64,000 bases of DNA from Bryopsis sp. KO-2023 (Eukaryota > Chlorophyta > Ulvophyceae > Bryopsidales > Bryopsidaceae), in assembly GCA_030272585.1 (NCBI GenBank), contig BSYQ01000009.1:1798001-1862000 (forward strand). Reading direction: 5' to 3'. The notes below the pieces were generated by a model. The model saw only the letters and a list, made by a program, of their open reading frames with translations. It did not search any database and was not told the origin of the DNA. The translations under genes and the position numbers were made by a program. Positions 23,082 through 36,389 of this stretch are shown piece by piece. Numbering within the stretch: the first letter of the stretch is position 1; the number at the start of each line of letters is the position of its first letter.

Positions 23082-26000
23082 ATGTTGTTGAAATCCCTCG
23101 AATTCCTGAATGCCGGGATCGAGTTCACCAGGACATACACTCTTGGAGTGTTCCTGGCCCTGCTCAGACCCATTCGAACTTACACACGAGATGCGATATA
23201 TGGCATCGATCTGGAAGAATTACAAGGCACCAACGGGCAACAAGACGAACATCTCGATTTGGAGGACCTACTGGAGGAGCCTGCGGACGACCTCGGGGAT
23301 GATGAGGGAGAGGGTGAGGGTGAGGGAGAGGGAGAGGGTGACGTGGAGGAAGAGGAGGAGGAGGGCGAGGCCGACCCAAAACCCGACAGACTGCCAGGTA
23401 TATCTACATATATTTTATGTTATTATATTATGTCTCAATTCGCCCTCCACACAGAACAATATTGCCCACACTTGCTGGTTGAACTCTCCTTTTTTTTTCT
23501 TTTTTTTTTTTACTGCATGTGTACACACACCCCAAATATTTTCTTAATCTTTGAAGAACGAAGATAATATACATTGAAAAAAAGGGAGGATTCCAGGTTT
23601 CTGGATAGAGCCGGTTGATTGATTGCTTGATTCTGATGGCTGCTGTGTTTGCACAGTGTTTTCTCCCCTTGATTGTAGCCCTCTTTCCTTTTTCGACAAT
23701 TTCTTAGACATCGGCGGGGTTCCGATGTTTATTCTGGGAAAGGACGAATGGACCGATGCGGTGCCTGAGTTTGAGGAGCCGGTGTTCGACGAAACAGCTC
23801 CACAGAAAATCGCCCTTCCTCCGCCCATGGAGGAAGATTCGACGTGGACGATCTCCTGCTGCAAGTTTTCAGCCAACGGAAGCCGTATTGCGACTGGACA
23901 TTGCGATGGCTCCGTTAGGCTGTGGGATGCAGATCATGGGGTGCCCCTTCAGTACAAAGAGAAGATGCATGAATCCACTGTTGGAGATGTGAGCTTCCGA
24001 GGGGAAAACGGCAGCATAGTGTTGTCCTGTGGCTCGAACCCCCCGGATGGATCCTTTGTGGTTTGGGATTCGGTCAATGATCTGACTACGAGAATCGATG
24101 CTTCGGAAAACTGGTTGAACAGGCGTCTGAGACATCCGAAATTGCTGCCACCCACGTTTTCCGAGGATGGATTGGCTGCGATTTTCCCTGTGAGGAGCTG
24201 TGCGGAGGGGCGGCACACCTCCGACGAAGATCTGTACAATGAGTCGGAACTCACACTGCTTACGAAGGTGGTTGCGGTGGAATCGGCGATCGAACTCAAG
24301 AAAAACGATGAGCAAGTTTGCTGGTTTTTCGTCTTGGACACTTGGGCGATCCCGGGGCTGAAACACCTGATGGGTTACTGTTCGATTCCCATTCTGCACG
24401 ATTTCACCCTGACGTCGATGAATTTGTCTCCGGATGGCAAATCGCTGATGGTGGGGTTCATGAACTTGGGGCTGTCCGACGGTTTCGTGGTGATATGGCC
24501 AGATTACAGGCACAAAGGGACCATGAGTGTTAAATTGGATGGCACGATGGGTGCATGGTCCCCGAGGTCTGAACTGCAAGAAAATATGGCGGTCACCTGG
24601 ACCGTCCCTGCTGATATTCTGCCGGAGGAAGGGAGCGGGGGGGCTTGTTTCTTGTGGAAAATGGATGCCTTGAGCGAATGGGCGACAGACAACTCGCTGC
24701 AGCCCTTGGAAATGATTTCGCACATGCAGTCCCCCGAGGAGGAAGTGGAAGGCATTTCTCCGGACGTTTTGAGGTCCCGTTGGGGGGGCGACGTGTTGTG
24801 GTGCGATTTCGTGAAGCACTATGATGGAAACCTGAGGGTGGTGTCATGCAACGTGTCTGACCGGGTGGACATCGTCTTTTGGGATACGATTTCCCTGGTG
24901 GCCACCCACAGACTGACACCGGAAGTCGGCGATTTACAAATGACTCTCGGGAACAAGGAAATGTGGCATAAGAAATGGCTGGTGGGCGATGTTGTTCGAG
25001 GCCTCCAACCGTTGATGGTGTCCAGAGATCGCGCATGGCTGACTTTGGTGGATGGGGCAGCAAATAAGGTTTACATATGGAACGGGACCCAGGCGGTCGA
25101 GGTATTTAGATTGGCGTTTCCGGCCGAAATGACCATGCGGCTTGGGTATCAGAAAGACATCATCTTGGGCAGACAACCGGGGAAATTCGTGCTGCTAGGT
25201 TCGGAGTGCATGATTGTCGGGGCTACGCGGCCGCCTTATCAAGATGGGCAGAGGGGATCTCTGGTGACCAGCCTCAAGTACGCGGACAGTCGATATGACA
25301 TGCTGAAAAACCATCCGGTGGGGAAGTTTTCGCACAACGGGGGGCTGTTGGGGTTGGTGCACCCTTTCTCGATGGTGATGCACGTCTGGGATTTGGACAC
25401 TGGGCAGAAGCTGCCGCAAATTTCGTCAGACTGGGGGAGCAAATTCGTCCACTTTGCGTTTTCGCAGGATGGGAAGCAAATGGTGGCGTACATGAGCGAC
25501 AATGTGGTTAAGCTATGGGAATTAGCTGAAATCGGGACGGCCCAGCCGGTAATTGTCGACAGCATTCAGGAAGATGTGGAGAGCAGGATTGGGTGCACCG
25601 GACTGGGGTTTTCGCGGGACGAGGATGGGCAAAAAACGATCGTAGCTTGCGAGATGTTGGGGAGTTTGGTATGGTGGCGGGCGGAGCAGGAGGAAGAAGA
25701 AGCCGAACCGGTGCAGGAGAAAACCAGGTCCTGGTCGACCGTCAAGGATATGTTCCACAGTGGAGGCTCCCCCAACAGGATTTCATCCTCAAGTCGGCTT
25801 CAGTCCAGATCGACCTTGTGGGTGGTGGTGGAAAGATTGCAGGCCGATGGGCAGCATGCGTGCAGGTTTTCGTCAGACGGGCTCCGGGCGGTGCTGTTGG
25901 GGAAAACGAGGGAAACCGTGGTGTGGGATTTGGTCAGACGGGTGGCATTGAAGAGGTTCAAATTCGAGGTGCCCTTCGAGAGAACCAAGCTCTTTTTCCC

Positions 26001-29000
26001 GGAGCATGTCCCGATGACCGGCGATCATTCGTTTGTGGGCAGGGGGGATTTTGGAGCAGAATTTCAAAAATGCCACCCATCGACGACGGTGGAGGAGCTG
26101 AAATCACGGGTAGATGCAACCTGTTTTATATACATATTTCAGTTTGTTGTTTTTCAGATAACTTACTTCGGATTGGCCCAGGTCATTTTTCCAGTCGAGA
26201 ATCCCTTTTTTGGTGCTGGAAATGAGCCACAGAAAAAAATGAACCAAAGAAAAAAAATGCACGAAAAGAAAAATTTGCAAGAACAATAAAATTGGAAATG
26301 AACGTCAATCTAACCCCTCTTATGGAACACCGCCTCCAACCTTCTATTTCTACCGTTACAGAATCGAAAATGCAAAATGCCACCGGTTTTTCTTGCAGGT
26401 CGTCGAAGTTCCGAGAAACATGTTCGTTTCTGAAGACGGCAACTGGGTGTTGTACGACGAGTTCGTTTCGCCAGAAAATCGGTTCAGAGGGAAGGTCTCC
26501 ATGTCGACCAACACCAAAATTCGCACCGTCAGCAAACTCCTGATTGCCGACACCCGGGGGCACAATCGGCCCTTGGAAGTCATGGGGTCGAAATTAGCTC
26601 CATCTCTGTTGCTGATCATGTCCCCCGATGGCCGGAGGGTGGCATGCATGACTTCAAAATACACCGTCAAGGTCCGCTTAACCAACAATGCCCCACTCGG
26701 AAGCTCCGACACAGTAAAACAAAAAATGAGTAACACAAAAAATGAAAAGCTGCTGCAAATTCGATTGCTAGATATCAGCCATCCACCATCTGAGAAATAG
26801 AAAGAAAAAAATCTATGGTGGTGGTATTTCCCACGTTAACAGCCCTGACAGTCCACCGATTTTGATGAGCCCCTTCATTGGAGGGAGGAATTTGGACAGA
26901 TTCTTGTGAGGGTGGAGTGCAGCCACTCAATGTGCGATGAATAATCGATGGGTTGCTTAGGTTTCAGTTGTTTTACCGCGTTCTAGGTTTGGTGTGCCTA
27001 CAGCGCAAGCGGCTTGATCCCAGATTTCAAACTGTTGAAATCGAGCGGGAGGTTGCGCAACAAGCAGTTTGTCAAAGAGTTGCTCCAAGAAATGGGGCCC
27101 AGCTTGCTGAACTATCCAGACCATTCCGGCCTGTCGGTGCTGTACAGAGCGCTTCTGGATGGCAGGGATATGATGAGGGATTCTCTTCTTAGATGGGCGC
27201 TGAAAAATTCTGTGAAGGTGACCCCATGTGTTGCATGTTGCATGTTGAAAGATTCTGTTTGTTTTTTTTCCAATGTGAGCATTAGGGTTGGATTTGATGG
27301 TCAATTCTCCCCAAAAAAAACAGCATCTGTCTGCTTTTCAGGTCCGAATTCTTCAACTGGGAAGTGGGAGCAACACCAGCTCAAACGCATTGGAATTTGC
27401 GCTGAAGCAAAAATCGCCAGGCAGTGCCAGGACCATGATCAGATTCGCACTATTGGGTGCTGTCCACGACTCCGACCTGGCGGTCATGTTGCAAGAAAGC
27501 CTCGTCAAGCTAGGGGCGGTCTATCCGAAAATTCTGCTCGAAACGCTGGAGGATCCTAGAATGACGCTGGAATTGGGCACCGTGCAGGTAGCTTTTTTCA
27601 TTAAGGGGCTCCGTTGCTCGAAATTTGGTCCGAAAGTTGGGTGGTTGATGAGGCCTGGTCATAAAAAAATCCCCCTTGTCTCAAGTTCTTTTCATCAGAT
27701 TTTTTTCTGAATGTTTTTTTCAACTTTTTTCCCCTCTACGGCCACATTTCCAACAGGGTGTCTTTCCCTGAGCCCATTTCCCCGATTCCTGTTCGATTTA
27801 AAAAGCAGTAACAACAATTCGGGAGGCTCAATCAAAAGGTTTCACCCAATTTCCCCCAATTTTTTTTCCCCAATTTTTGCAGGTTCCTGATTTCATAATG
27901 GCCAGACGTGAATTCCTGGTGACGACGGACGCCCGCATGCGGCCCCAGAAAGAAAAGCTCCAAGGCATATGGAAAGAACTGACCAAAAAATTCAAGCAGA
28001 AAAACCTCAAGGGCATGATGTTGGTGCCCTGCATCGCTACAGTCATTCCTTACCCGGACGCCGCTCAAATCGGAAAAAGGGGGGTCCTCCGAAATCTTTT
28101 GCTGGCTAGAGCGGACCACAATGCATTTTCGGCCCTGCCCATCAAGGTCATCATTTGGTTCAAGTGGAAAATGTTTGCCCGGAGGATGCTTTTGGATGAG
28201 CTGTGGCATTACGGGTCGCTTTTGCTTTGTTTCACAACGTACAGCATTCAGCTCGGGAAAGAAAAGTCAGGAAAAGGTGCGGGGAGGCCATATCACACAA
28301 CTTCTTCAATTTCAGAATCCAAATAAACTGTGTGTCCAAATGCAAAAAAAAGACCACCCCTCCCCCACCCCTCGGAGAAAAAAAAGGAAAAAAATTGCAT
28401 GTACTTACTCTGTCCCATAATAACAGTCCACTTATGTTTGGGGTTACAGTTCACGAGTGAAACATCCAATTGATGTGAAATTTTGTGGGCAGAATCTCTG
28501 ATACACGCATATGAAGCCCACAAAATTTCAGATCCATTGGTGGAAAGGCTGCGATGCAGTGACTCCGAAACCAGAAAAGAAGCGAAAACCATTTTTTCAC
28601 CTCCCCGTGAACGTTTTGACACGTTAAACGTTCGTCGTTTGCCACAAAATTTTGTGGACACATGCCTCAGATGTTCTGTCGCGAGCTCACAAAGTTTCGT
28701 TGTAATTGAACGAGTGAGTAAAGCATGATGTCGTCGCTCAGCAATCGTGACGACTATAAAACCGAGGAAAGTCGACCTCTGAAACCGAAAATAGCGGCGC
28801 AATGCGCGAACTCTACCTCGACCTCGCAAACGTCAGGAACGCAACTCAAGAGACCTTTGCGCGCCAGTTCGCTCGAAAATAGGAGCGAAAGTCACCAAGC
28901 TGCCTAGAAAATGGGACTTTGATACGTATTGCCAAGTGCATTACACGAGAGGCCAGGTGGAATTTTCAGAGCAAATTTTGGGGATACACTATAAGAAGTG

Positions 29001-31617
29001 TATATTGTTGCTTGATAACAGTATCTTACAATTTTGGGCTAATTTTGGTATGAAAAAATAAAAGTCGTCAAAGTGAAAAAACGATTTTCGCTTCTTTTCT
29101 GGTTTCGGAGTCACTGCATCGCAGCCTTTCCACCAATGGATCTGAAATTTTGTGGGCTTCATATGCGTGTATCAGAGATGCTGCCCACAAAATTTCACAT
29201 CAATTGGATGTTTCACTCGTGAACTGTAACCCCAAACATAAGTGGACTGTTATTATGGGACAGAGTAAGTATCTACCTTTTTTTCATTGGCGAGGGGTGA
29301 AATAAAATAAAAAAAAAAAACAAGAAAGAGGGCATTATTCTATTTGATTACTGTGGAATGTGGTACTGTCACCTGAAATTTCGCCTTTTATTTTCACCTT
29401 AAACTTTCCAATTTTTTCCCAAGAAAAACATCAATCGCATGACAGTCATGCATGACAATGAACCATCGATGTTCAAAAAAAAAAATGAATAACAAATAAC
29501 GAATATTCTTGTTCTTCCCCCCATTGGAGCAGACATCGGCACGACCACCATCCTGTTTTTGCTCTTCTCCTCGGTCCTGGCCGGAATGAACCTGCTGCGA
29601 GAATTCAAGCAAATGATCGTATACACGAAATCCCACGGCGTCCGCGGCTTCCTGCACTGGGTGACTTCGGGGTGGAACTGGATCGAAATCTTCTCCTACA
29701 TCCTCTTGATGGCCGTTTTGCCGCTGGCCCATTTCATGGACAGTTTCCTCGACTTCAGCGTGATTTCCTCCATCGTGGCCGTCTCCTCCATCATGCTGTG
29801 GTGGAAGATCCTGTACTATGCCAAAGCGTTCGTGTCGACGGGCCCCGTGGTGATCATGATAGGAGCCATCATTCAAGACATCACCTTCTTCCTGGTGCTG
29901 GCTTTCATGGTTCTGTTCGGATTCGGGGTGGCGTTTTTCGTCCTCTACCGAGGTTTGGTCAACGATAGGTCCCTGAATCCGGAGCTGACGGTCGAAGAGT
30001 TGGAGGAAATCGAGGCATCTTTTTCCACCGTCCCGAGGTCGCTCATGACGATGTTTGCGTTCATGTTGGGGGATTTCAATTTGGCCTCGATTTATGGCTC
30101 CCCCGCACCTGGGGTCAGCGTGTTTCTGTTCCTGCTGTACATGATGATCATGGCCATCGTGCTGTTGAATCTCTTGATCGCCGTCATGGGGGACAGCTTC
30201 GCCCGGATCAAAAACTCGGAGGAGAAGGAATTCCTCAAGGCCAGGGCCTCGGCGATCGATGATGTCGAAAGCATGATGTCCACGCATGCCCGGGATAGAC
30301 TCCAGTAAGAAAAAAATACCTATTTTTTGCACGTTTGAGATGTGAATTAAGGTTTTACTCAGGAACTGTCGGGTTTTTTATGCTAAAAAGGGCATGTCCC
30401 AGGAGAAGATGATGTCAGATAACCCTAGCAGACGTATCAAATGGATGCTGGCTGGCTGGGGATTGAAATAATATCAGTGCTCATGACTAATACCCTGTTG
30501 GTTTTTTTCCTCGATCATCCGCACTGATCCCGTGAGGAGCCCTATTTTGCATATTCATATTTTGAGCAGGGATGCTGTAGGTTATGTGTCATTTTCCTTC
30601 CATGGTGTGGAATTTTTGTTGTTGATTATGTAATTTTTATGCGCACAGGAAGGATATATATCCTTTCCTGCACATGTTGATGCCGAAAGAGCACAAAGAA
30701 AGGGATGATGATGAGGAAGGCCACAAGAAAGTTCTGGACATGCAGATGAAATTGAAGTGAGGAGATCCTATAGTTGGTTGGGCAAGTTTGCCTGATGGAA
30801 ATTAAACGTTCATTCATCCTGTAGTTGAAAAATAAAAACACATTCCATTTCGAGCAAGCAGAAATCTTTGGAAAAAACACGGAACTCATGGGGACTCTGT
30901 TTTTTTTTCTCCGAGCTTTCTTTGGAGGAGGAAAAGCGATGGTGACTACTGTTTGCAAAAGCTTTCACTGGTTTATTCGTTTATTTTATTTTTTGTTGGG
31001 GGGGGGGGGAGAGGGAAGAAAAAAAAAATGAAAAAGAAAAGAAGAAGTTGAAAGACGAGTTTGGGAAAAGGGAGGGGCACCAAAAAAAAAAAAAAAAGCG
31101 AAGCTTATGTTGGGATTTTGGTGAACCAGGCATGATTCCAAGTACAACATGCGGGCGAGCCAGCTTACATGGAGAAGGATCGAGGATGAGGTCAAGAACA
31201 TCAGTCTCCAAATTCAAAAATTGAAAAAAAGAGAAGCTTCCGAAGAATCTGAAGGCAAGGCAGAAAGATTGGGGGGGGGGGGGGGGGAGGGAATTGCCAC
31301 GTTTTCATTTTTTCTATGTCAAACACAGCTGATCCTCCCTCAGCTGTTTTTGTTTTGTTTTTTTGGGGGGGAGGTCGTCAAGCGTCCATGTGCATGCCGT
31401 TTTCTGGTGAAAAATGAATTTTTCCACCAATGTATTGCATGGGGAGAGCATAAGGTTGCTCCTTATGATTAATCTTTTCCCTGTAATTGAACATTCTTGG
31501 TGGTGTTGTTTTTCTGCAGGTGGTTCTGATTATGCAGCTGCCTCCTTTGGAAGCTTAACCTCACTTTCGACATGGGTCGGCGATCACCCCCCCGAATACT
31601 CTTCCGACACTTCTTGA
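23082..31617 (+). CDS. WD40-repeat protein fused to a polytopic ion-transport (TRP/polycystin-like) channel
   Basis: Exons in phase: 23082-23397, 23708-26109, 26399-26671, 26987-27217, 27342-27587, 27883-28276, 29533-30304, 30649-30756, about 31130-31270 and ~31520-31617, giving roughly 1.6 thousand aa. An acidic N-terminal region (Gly-Glu repeats) leads into a WD40-type region of ~900 aa, for example IATGHCDGSVRLWDAD and MVAYMSDNVVKLWELAE. Helical repeat-like sequence follows (HSGLSVLYRALLDGRDMMR). The C-terminal third has membrane helices and an Ion_trans-like core: IGTTTILFLLFSSVLAGM, WNWIEIFSYILLM, IIQDITFFLVLAFMVLFGF, a pore-like LGDFNLASIYGS, and the final VLLNLLIAVMGDSF, which resembles the TRP/polycystin S6. 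It is probably a cation channel with a large cytosolic sensor. The exact start and the last two junctions are uncertain. A MITE lies in the 28277-29532 intron. Confidence 0.85.
28403..29269. mobile_element. MITE with ~197-bp terminal inverted repeats and TA duplication
   Basis: The element is 867 bp, with left arm 28403-28600 and right arm 29073-29269. The arms are near-perfect inverted repeats that begin CTTACTCTGTCCCATAATA. A TA lies directly outside each end (28401-28402 and 29270-29271), as expected for Tc1/mariner target duplication. The terminal sequence resembles plant Stowaway ends. There is no transposase, so it is non-autonomous. It sits in an intron of the WD40-channel gene and is spliced out, so it should be harmless there. 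Confidence 0.9.
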
Positions 31618-32943
31618 AATTTCTGTCATCTTTTGATGTAACTTTTTTCTTCTTTTTTTGGGGGGTAGGGAGGAAAGGGTGGGGGAGGAATTAAAAAGAA
31701 TATGAGATATAGATACCCACAGCCATATCTCAACAATTTTGGGAAACGCTACAGAGTTGATTTATTATTTCAAGAGAAAAAAAAGTTTTTGTGTACTGTC
31801 ATAGATATTTTGAAAGCTGTTGGGGCGGGAGGGGGTTCTTGTCCAATGATCTGCGGGCACCTTGTATTGTAGTTCTGTAATAGGTCCACACCAGTCTAAA
31901 TTTCATGTGCTGGATGCTGTGCATCCGTACTGGGCTGCACTCTGTTTTTCACTGAACTCAGCCCAGCCTGACTGAAATTGGGGGGTAGAATGCACCGAAC
32001 CCTGCACAAACAATGAGTTGATTCATAGACTGCGTTGCTAAAATTGCCAAGCAGCGATTAACCCAATTGACCTGCTCCCTCGACGGCGACGCTCCGATCC
32101 AAGCAATGCCGCAAAATATCCCGAATGCAAGGGTGCTGTCTATTTCGAAAACAAAATCGAGGAAAACAGAGGAGAGCAGGCACCCAAAGAAAAAAGTCCA
32201 TCCAAGCACAGAAACTGCAGAATCGAACATCTAGCAGAACATCCATTACATCATCCCATGTTTCGTACACAATCTCCTTTCCACCACACACAACCTCCAC
32301 ACAGATCGACTCGGTCATGCGATTTCGCCCTTAAATTCCTGTCTCGGACCTCCATGAGGTCAGGCGGTGTTGCTGATCGGGGTGCAAGCAACGCAGACAT
32401 CCCCCATTCCTAACGATTTGGGGCCGAAAAGATTGCCTGTCATTCGCGGCACCCTGATTTTCTCCAAAAGACATCAGCGTTGTGGGGGAATCATTGAGCG
32501 AAGTGCAATCATATAACGAGGTCATATTCGTTACGGATGAGAGTCACCAGGTGGGTTCAAGGGAGGCGAGACATCGAACGTTTTGACACAAGAAAATTCT
32601 CAACGGAATAGCAGCACAGCCAGGATTGCTGTGAATGTGGGTGCATTCCCCCCCCCTCCTCCTCCCCCCCCTCTTTTCATGGTCCGCTATTTCACTCGGC
32701 AAGCAATCATGCTTCTGAGGGCACCCTTCCTTTTCGTGGTGTTTTTCCTTGAAAACATTTGACACGACCAGGGTTTCTGGGCCATTCATGTTACAGCCTG
32801 TAGGTGTATTGGCGCCCCTGGGGTGGTATTTGTCACCACCCGCCAGCTGTTCTATTTGGTGGTGTGTTGCCTTTTATTTTTTTTCCTTCTCGTTTTTTTT
32901 CCTGTTTCAACTGGATATCTTGTACTGCACTGTCAGCAGACAG
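31618..32943. other. Intergenic sequence
   Basis: This region holds the 3' side of the channel gene and the presumed promoter of the ARID gene. A hydrophobic minus-strand frame at 31958-32230 could encode two membrane segments, but it lacks support. C-rich and T-rich runs occur near 32650 and 32875. Confidence 0.35.
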
Positions 32944-35900
32944 ATGACCCGCAAGCGCACGCGGGCTTCGCCATCCACCAGCCAGTCGAAAAGGCGGCTG
33001 GTGCACAAGGATTCCCTGGCCGCGAATGCCGCGAAGGAGAGATTCGAGCAAGCGTACGCTGATTTGAGAAAGAAGCAAGGTGGGGATCGAATCTCCCCCT
33101 GCAAGGTTTGACTGTTCAAATCGCGTGGCGGGCGGGATTATGCATTTTTCAGCCGCCATGTGGGTCGAGATTTCGAGTCACGCGCTTTGATTTCACGACA
33201 GCCCCCCTCTCCAATTGGATTGCTTGTGGATTGAAATGCTCCAATACATGTACCATATGGGAGGAATCCTTTAAAACAGAAACAAAGATTCAACCCACGA
33301 TTCAGGGCATTAGGATATATGGTTTTATTTCTTTCTTCTTGCTGCCAATCCGGCCGCAACACTAGGTGAATTTGACTTGAAAATCTCCCCTGAATTCTAC
33401 AGCTGCATCTAGGATCGATGCATGACATTGCATGCATGTTGTAGGATTCGATCCACATTAATGCTCCAACATCAGACATGCAAATCGACAGCGCAACATG
33501 CGAATTTTCCTTTTGCTGGTTTTGATCCTGCATTTTTTTTCTCGTGGATCAGGGCTGCCGGTGATTTACTACTCCGCTCGTGGGGATTATGTGTTTCATC
33601 TCTTCGGCCTGCACAAAGCTGTTTCCATGAATGGAGGCTTCGATGAGGTGTGTTCGAAATCGCTGTGGGGCCATCTGGCTGGGGAAATCTGCAAGGTGTC
33701 CAAGAGGCAGATTGCCGCCGCAAGGGAGGCGGAGCTCTGCTACAAGGAGCACATATTGCCTTTCGAAAAGAAATTAAGGGATCTTGACTTCATCAACAGC
33801 ACAGCAGCCCCTAGCACGCCATCGGTGAGGCCCCAGCATTGTCAATCGATTTCAGTGGTGAAAAGTTGGATTGTTCGTTCATCCTTTCAATCAGTATGTG
33901 CCCCCCAAAAAACGTTGACTAATACATTGGGATCAGGAGATATGTCACAGAAGACTCCATGCACCCAACATATGAATTTTTTTTTCCAATAAAATTCGGG
34001 CATGAAATTCACCCCCCCAGCACCTCCTCAGTTGCGTTCATGAGATGTTTTTTTGGGGAAAGGGTGACTGGAGTTGATAGGTGCTTGTAATGGAGTTCAC
34101 TCTTTTTCAGTGTGTGCGTCTGTCAGGCATCTTGTTCAGGCAACCCCAGCTCTCCTGTCAGCGGGAGCCAGAACCGCCATCCAGGATTTTCACTGAATGG
34201 CGCAACCGGTGATACTTGCCTCAGCACCGTTCAGACGCCTGACCTCTACTCTTGGTCCAACGTCCACGTTGTGAGCGTCAAGGTAGCGGGATTCCCCTTT
34301 TGTCCCCACTTGCCGGTGGTGGTAGGCCCCAGCGCCCTAATCAACCCTGACGGGATTCGACCCGACCTTATTCCTCCCGCTGATCGAGACGGCGCGACTT
34401 CTCAGAGCGACACGTCCAGTTTGGGAAACAGGACCCCCAGTATCAAGAGTAGGGGAAGCGTTCCCGAAGTAACGGCCCCATCCAGCTCCAGGGAGGCGGA
34501 TTTCGGGTTCCTCCGCTTGGTCTCCGTACCCGTTTCAGACGTCAAGACGTCAAGATCGCCTGCAAAGCGTCACCACCAGTCGAGTCCAGCGTCCAAAGTG
34601 TTCAACAGGGCAGACACCAGCAACGGGGATGCTTCCCTGGGGCCGGGTGGGGAGTCGTCCCTGTGCGAGAGCGGGGATGGCAATCTCGGCGACACTCCGT
34701 CCAAGAGTTCGAACCCGAAAAAACGCTCCTTCAGCAGTGCGACTCCTTCCCCTTTCCAGGAAACGAAAGTCGTCGACGACCCATGGGAGGTAGCCGATCC
34801 AGTACCAGGTGAGCCGCGGGATATCGTACCATGAAAACAACTCAACCCCTGATTTGGAAACCGTAGATGTCTTTTGATTTAGTCGTCTCCTTTCCTGAGG
34901 AACGTTCCGACTTCGTACGCCAAGGTAACAGAGAGAAGAGTCGAATCCGATGGGTGCGCGAGCTCGCCAGGGATGCGGGGGAAGCGTCGGCGAACTGGAG
35001 TCGTCATGAAGTCTTGCACCTTCGATATGGCGGAGAACTACGGCGTTCCCACGACAAGCTTTGTTTTCTCGCCCGTCGGAAATACAAGGATGCCCTGGAA
35101 AGAATGTGTTCCGCCAGCGTCTCGAGCGACTCGGATTCTGACAGCGCGTCTGAAGAAGAGGAGGAGGAGGAGGAAGAAGAAGAACCTCTGGATGTCAGGG
35201 AGGGCGTCGAGTATCAGGCGGAGATCCCCGCTTGGAGACCCAAACCGCAGGCTCCCACTGCTGACGAAGCCAGGTGGCTTTCAGCGGCGCCTATTTGGCC
35301 CCTCCCTCCAGCTGAGAACGGCACTCTGAACGGGTATGGTGCTGCACCCCCTCCATAAATCTGTCGTATTCACGCATTTCCTTATGCTGTTGTCCGCAAC
35401 CACGTCCAACAGTGACTTATTGTCGCTTAGAATTTCTGTGGGGTGTTCCAGGATGGAGGGGTGCTCCCACATACCTCGACCTGACAATTTCTACACAGAT
35501 GTGGAGGCCAGACATCAATGGGTGGATCGATCGTCAAAAAATCTGGAGGAGTCTTTGGGAGCTGCAGCTCAGGTGAGGCAATTGCTCCGTTTGCTGCAAG
35601 AAAATCCAACCTGGGAGGGTTGCTTCTCCTTTTCCTTTTTATTGACTCTAGGTGTGCTGGCAGGATATGGGGGTTTCAAATATTGGGTACAGGGTTGCTC
35701 AGAATTGGACTCCAGAAGAGGAGGCTCTCTTCATGCAGGGAATGGTGGCGGTGGGTCGAGACTTTGAACAGCTGCAAGCGAAATTTCTTCCACACAAGGA
35801 GCCTGCCCAGGTGGTGGGGTATTACTACAACATCTGGAAGCTGGGGAGGACGAAGTCTGCCAGGCAATGGTATGCGGAAATTGCAGAGGAAAAGGCTCGA

Positions 35901-36389
35901 GTTTTGAGGGAAGAGGAGGAGCAGCTGCGGAAGGAGGAAGATGAATTCTTGCGGCTGGAAGAAAAGTAAGACGCTTTCCCTCCCCCCCCCCAAAAAAAAA
36001 CATACATAAAAGAAAAATCCCACCAATATTTCTTCCATCGTTTTTTTGGATATTTGAAAAGTGAAACTCCTTCCCTGAAAAATCGGGGGGAGCTGATCTG
36101 ATTAATGAGGATATCCTCGCAAAAACAAAAAAAGGAATGTAAAGTTGTGGGTTTTTTTTGTTTTTCGTGAAGGCGTCGGGAAGCTCGTTACAAAGCTAAT
36201 CAGAGAAGAGCCTTCAAGAATATTCTCGTCTGGATCAAAGGAGTGGGGCAGAATCCCTTCAATATCAACCTGGTGCAACGTGGCAAAACGATCAGTAGAG
36301 GACTCAACATCAGGGAATTGAGAAGAATGGAGGGAGCCGACAAAGCTTTGGAGGAGTATTTCCAGAAATCGAAACCACCACCGACCTGA
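32944..36389 (+). CDS. ARID-ELM2-SANT chromatin protein
   Basis: Seven exons join in phase: 32944-33079, 33553-33824, 34127-34808, 34883-35333, 35431-35572, 35652-35965, 36173-36389. The first two give an ARID DNA-binding domain: GLPVIYYSARGDYVFHLFGL, then VSMNGGFDEVCSKSLWGHLA. A long Ser/Pro-rich linker and an acidic Glu run follow. Next comes an ELM2 motif (VREGVEYQAEIPAWRP), which in animal co-repressors recruits histone deacetylase, and a SANT domain (WTPEEEALFMQGMVAVGRDF, VVGYYYNIWKLGR). A basic, coiled C-terminus ends at PPPT. Land plants have ARID proteins with ELM2/Myb-like domains, so this is probably a nuclear transcriptional co-regulator. The splice at 33080 (GTGGGG) was chosen because it restores the ARID helix in phase; the more obvious GTTTGA at 33106 does not. 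Confidence 0.88.

Noticed and set aside
29394..30332. 312-residue open frame antisense to the channel
   Set aside because: The plus strand encodes clear membrane helices and a pore region. The antisense frame is His/Gln/Glu-rich with no domain.
31958..32318. Small hydrophobic membrane protein on the minus strand
   Set aside because: Two overlapping frames compete, neither has family resemblance or splice support, and hydrophobic frames are common in T-rich sequence.
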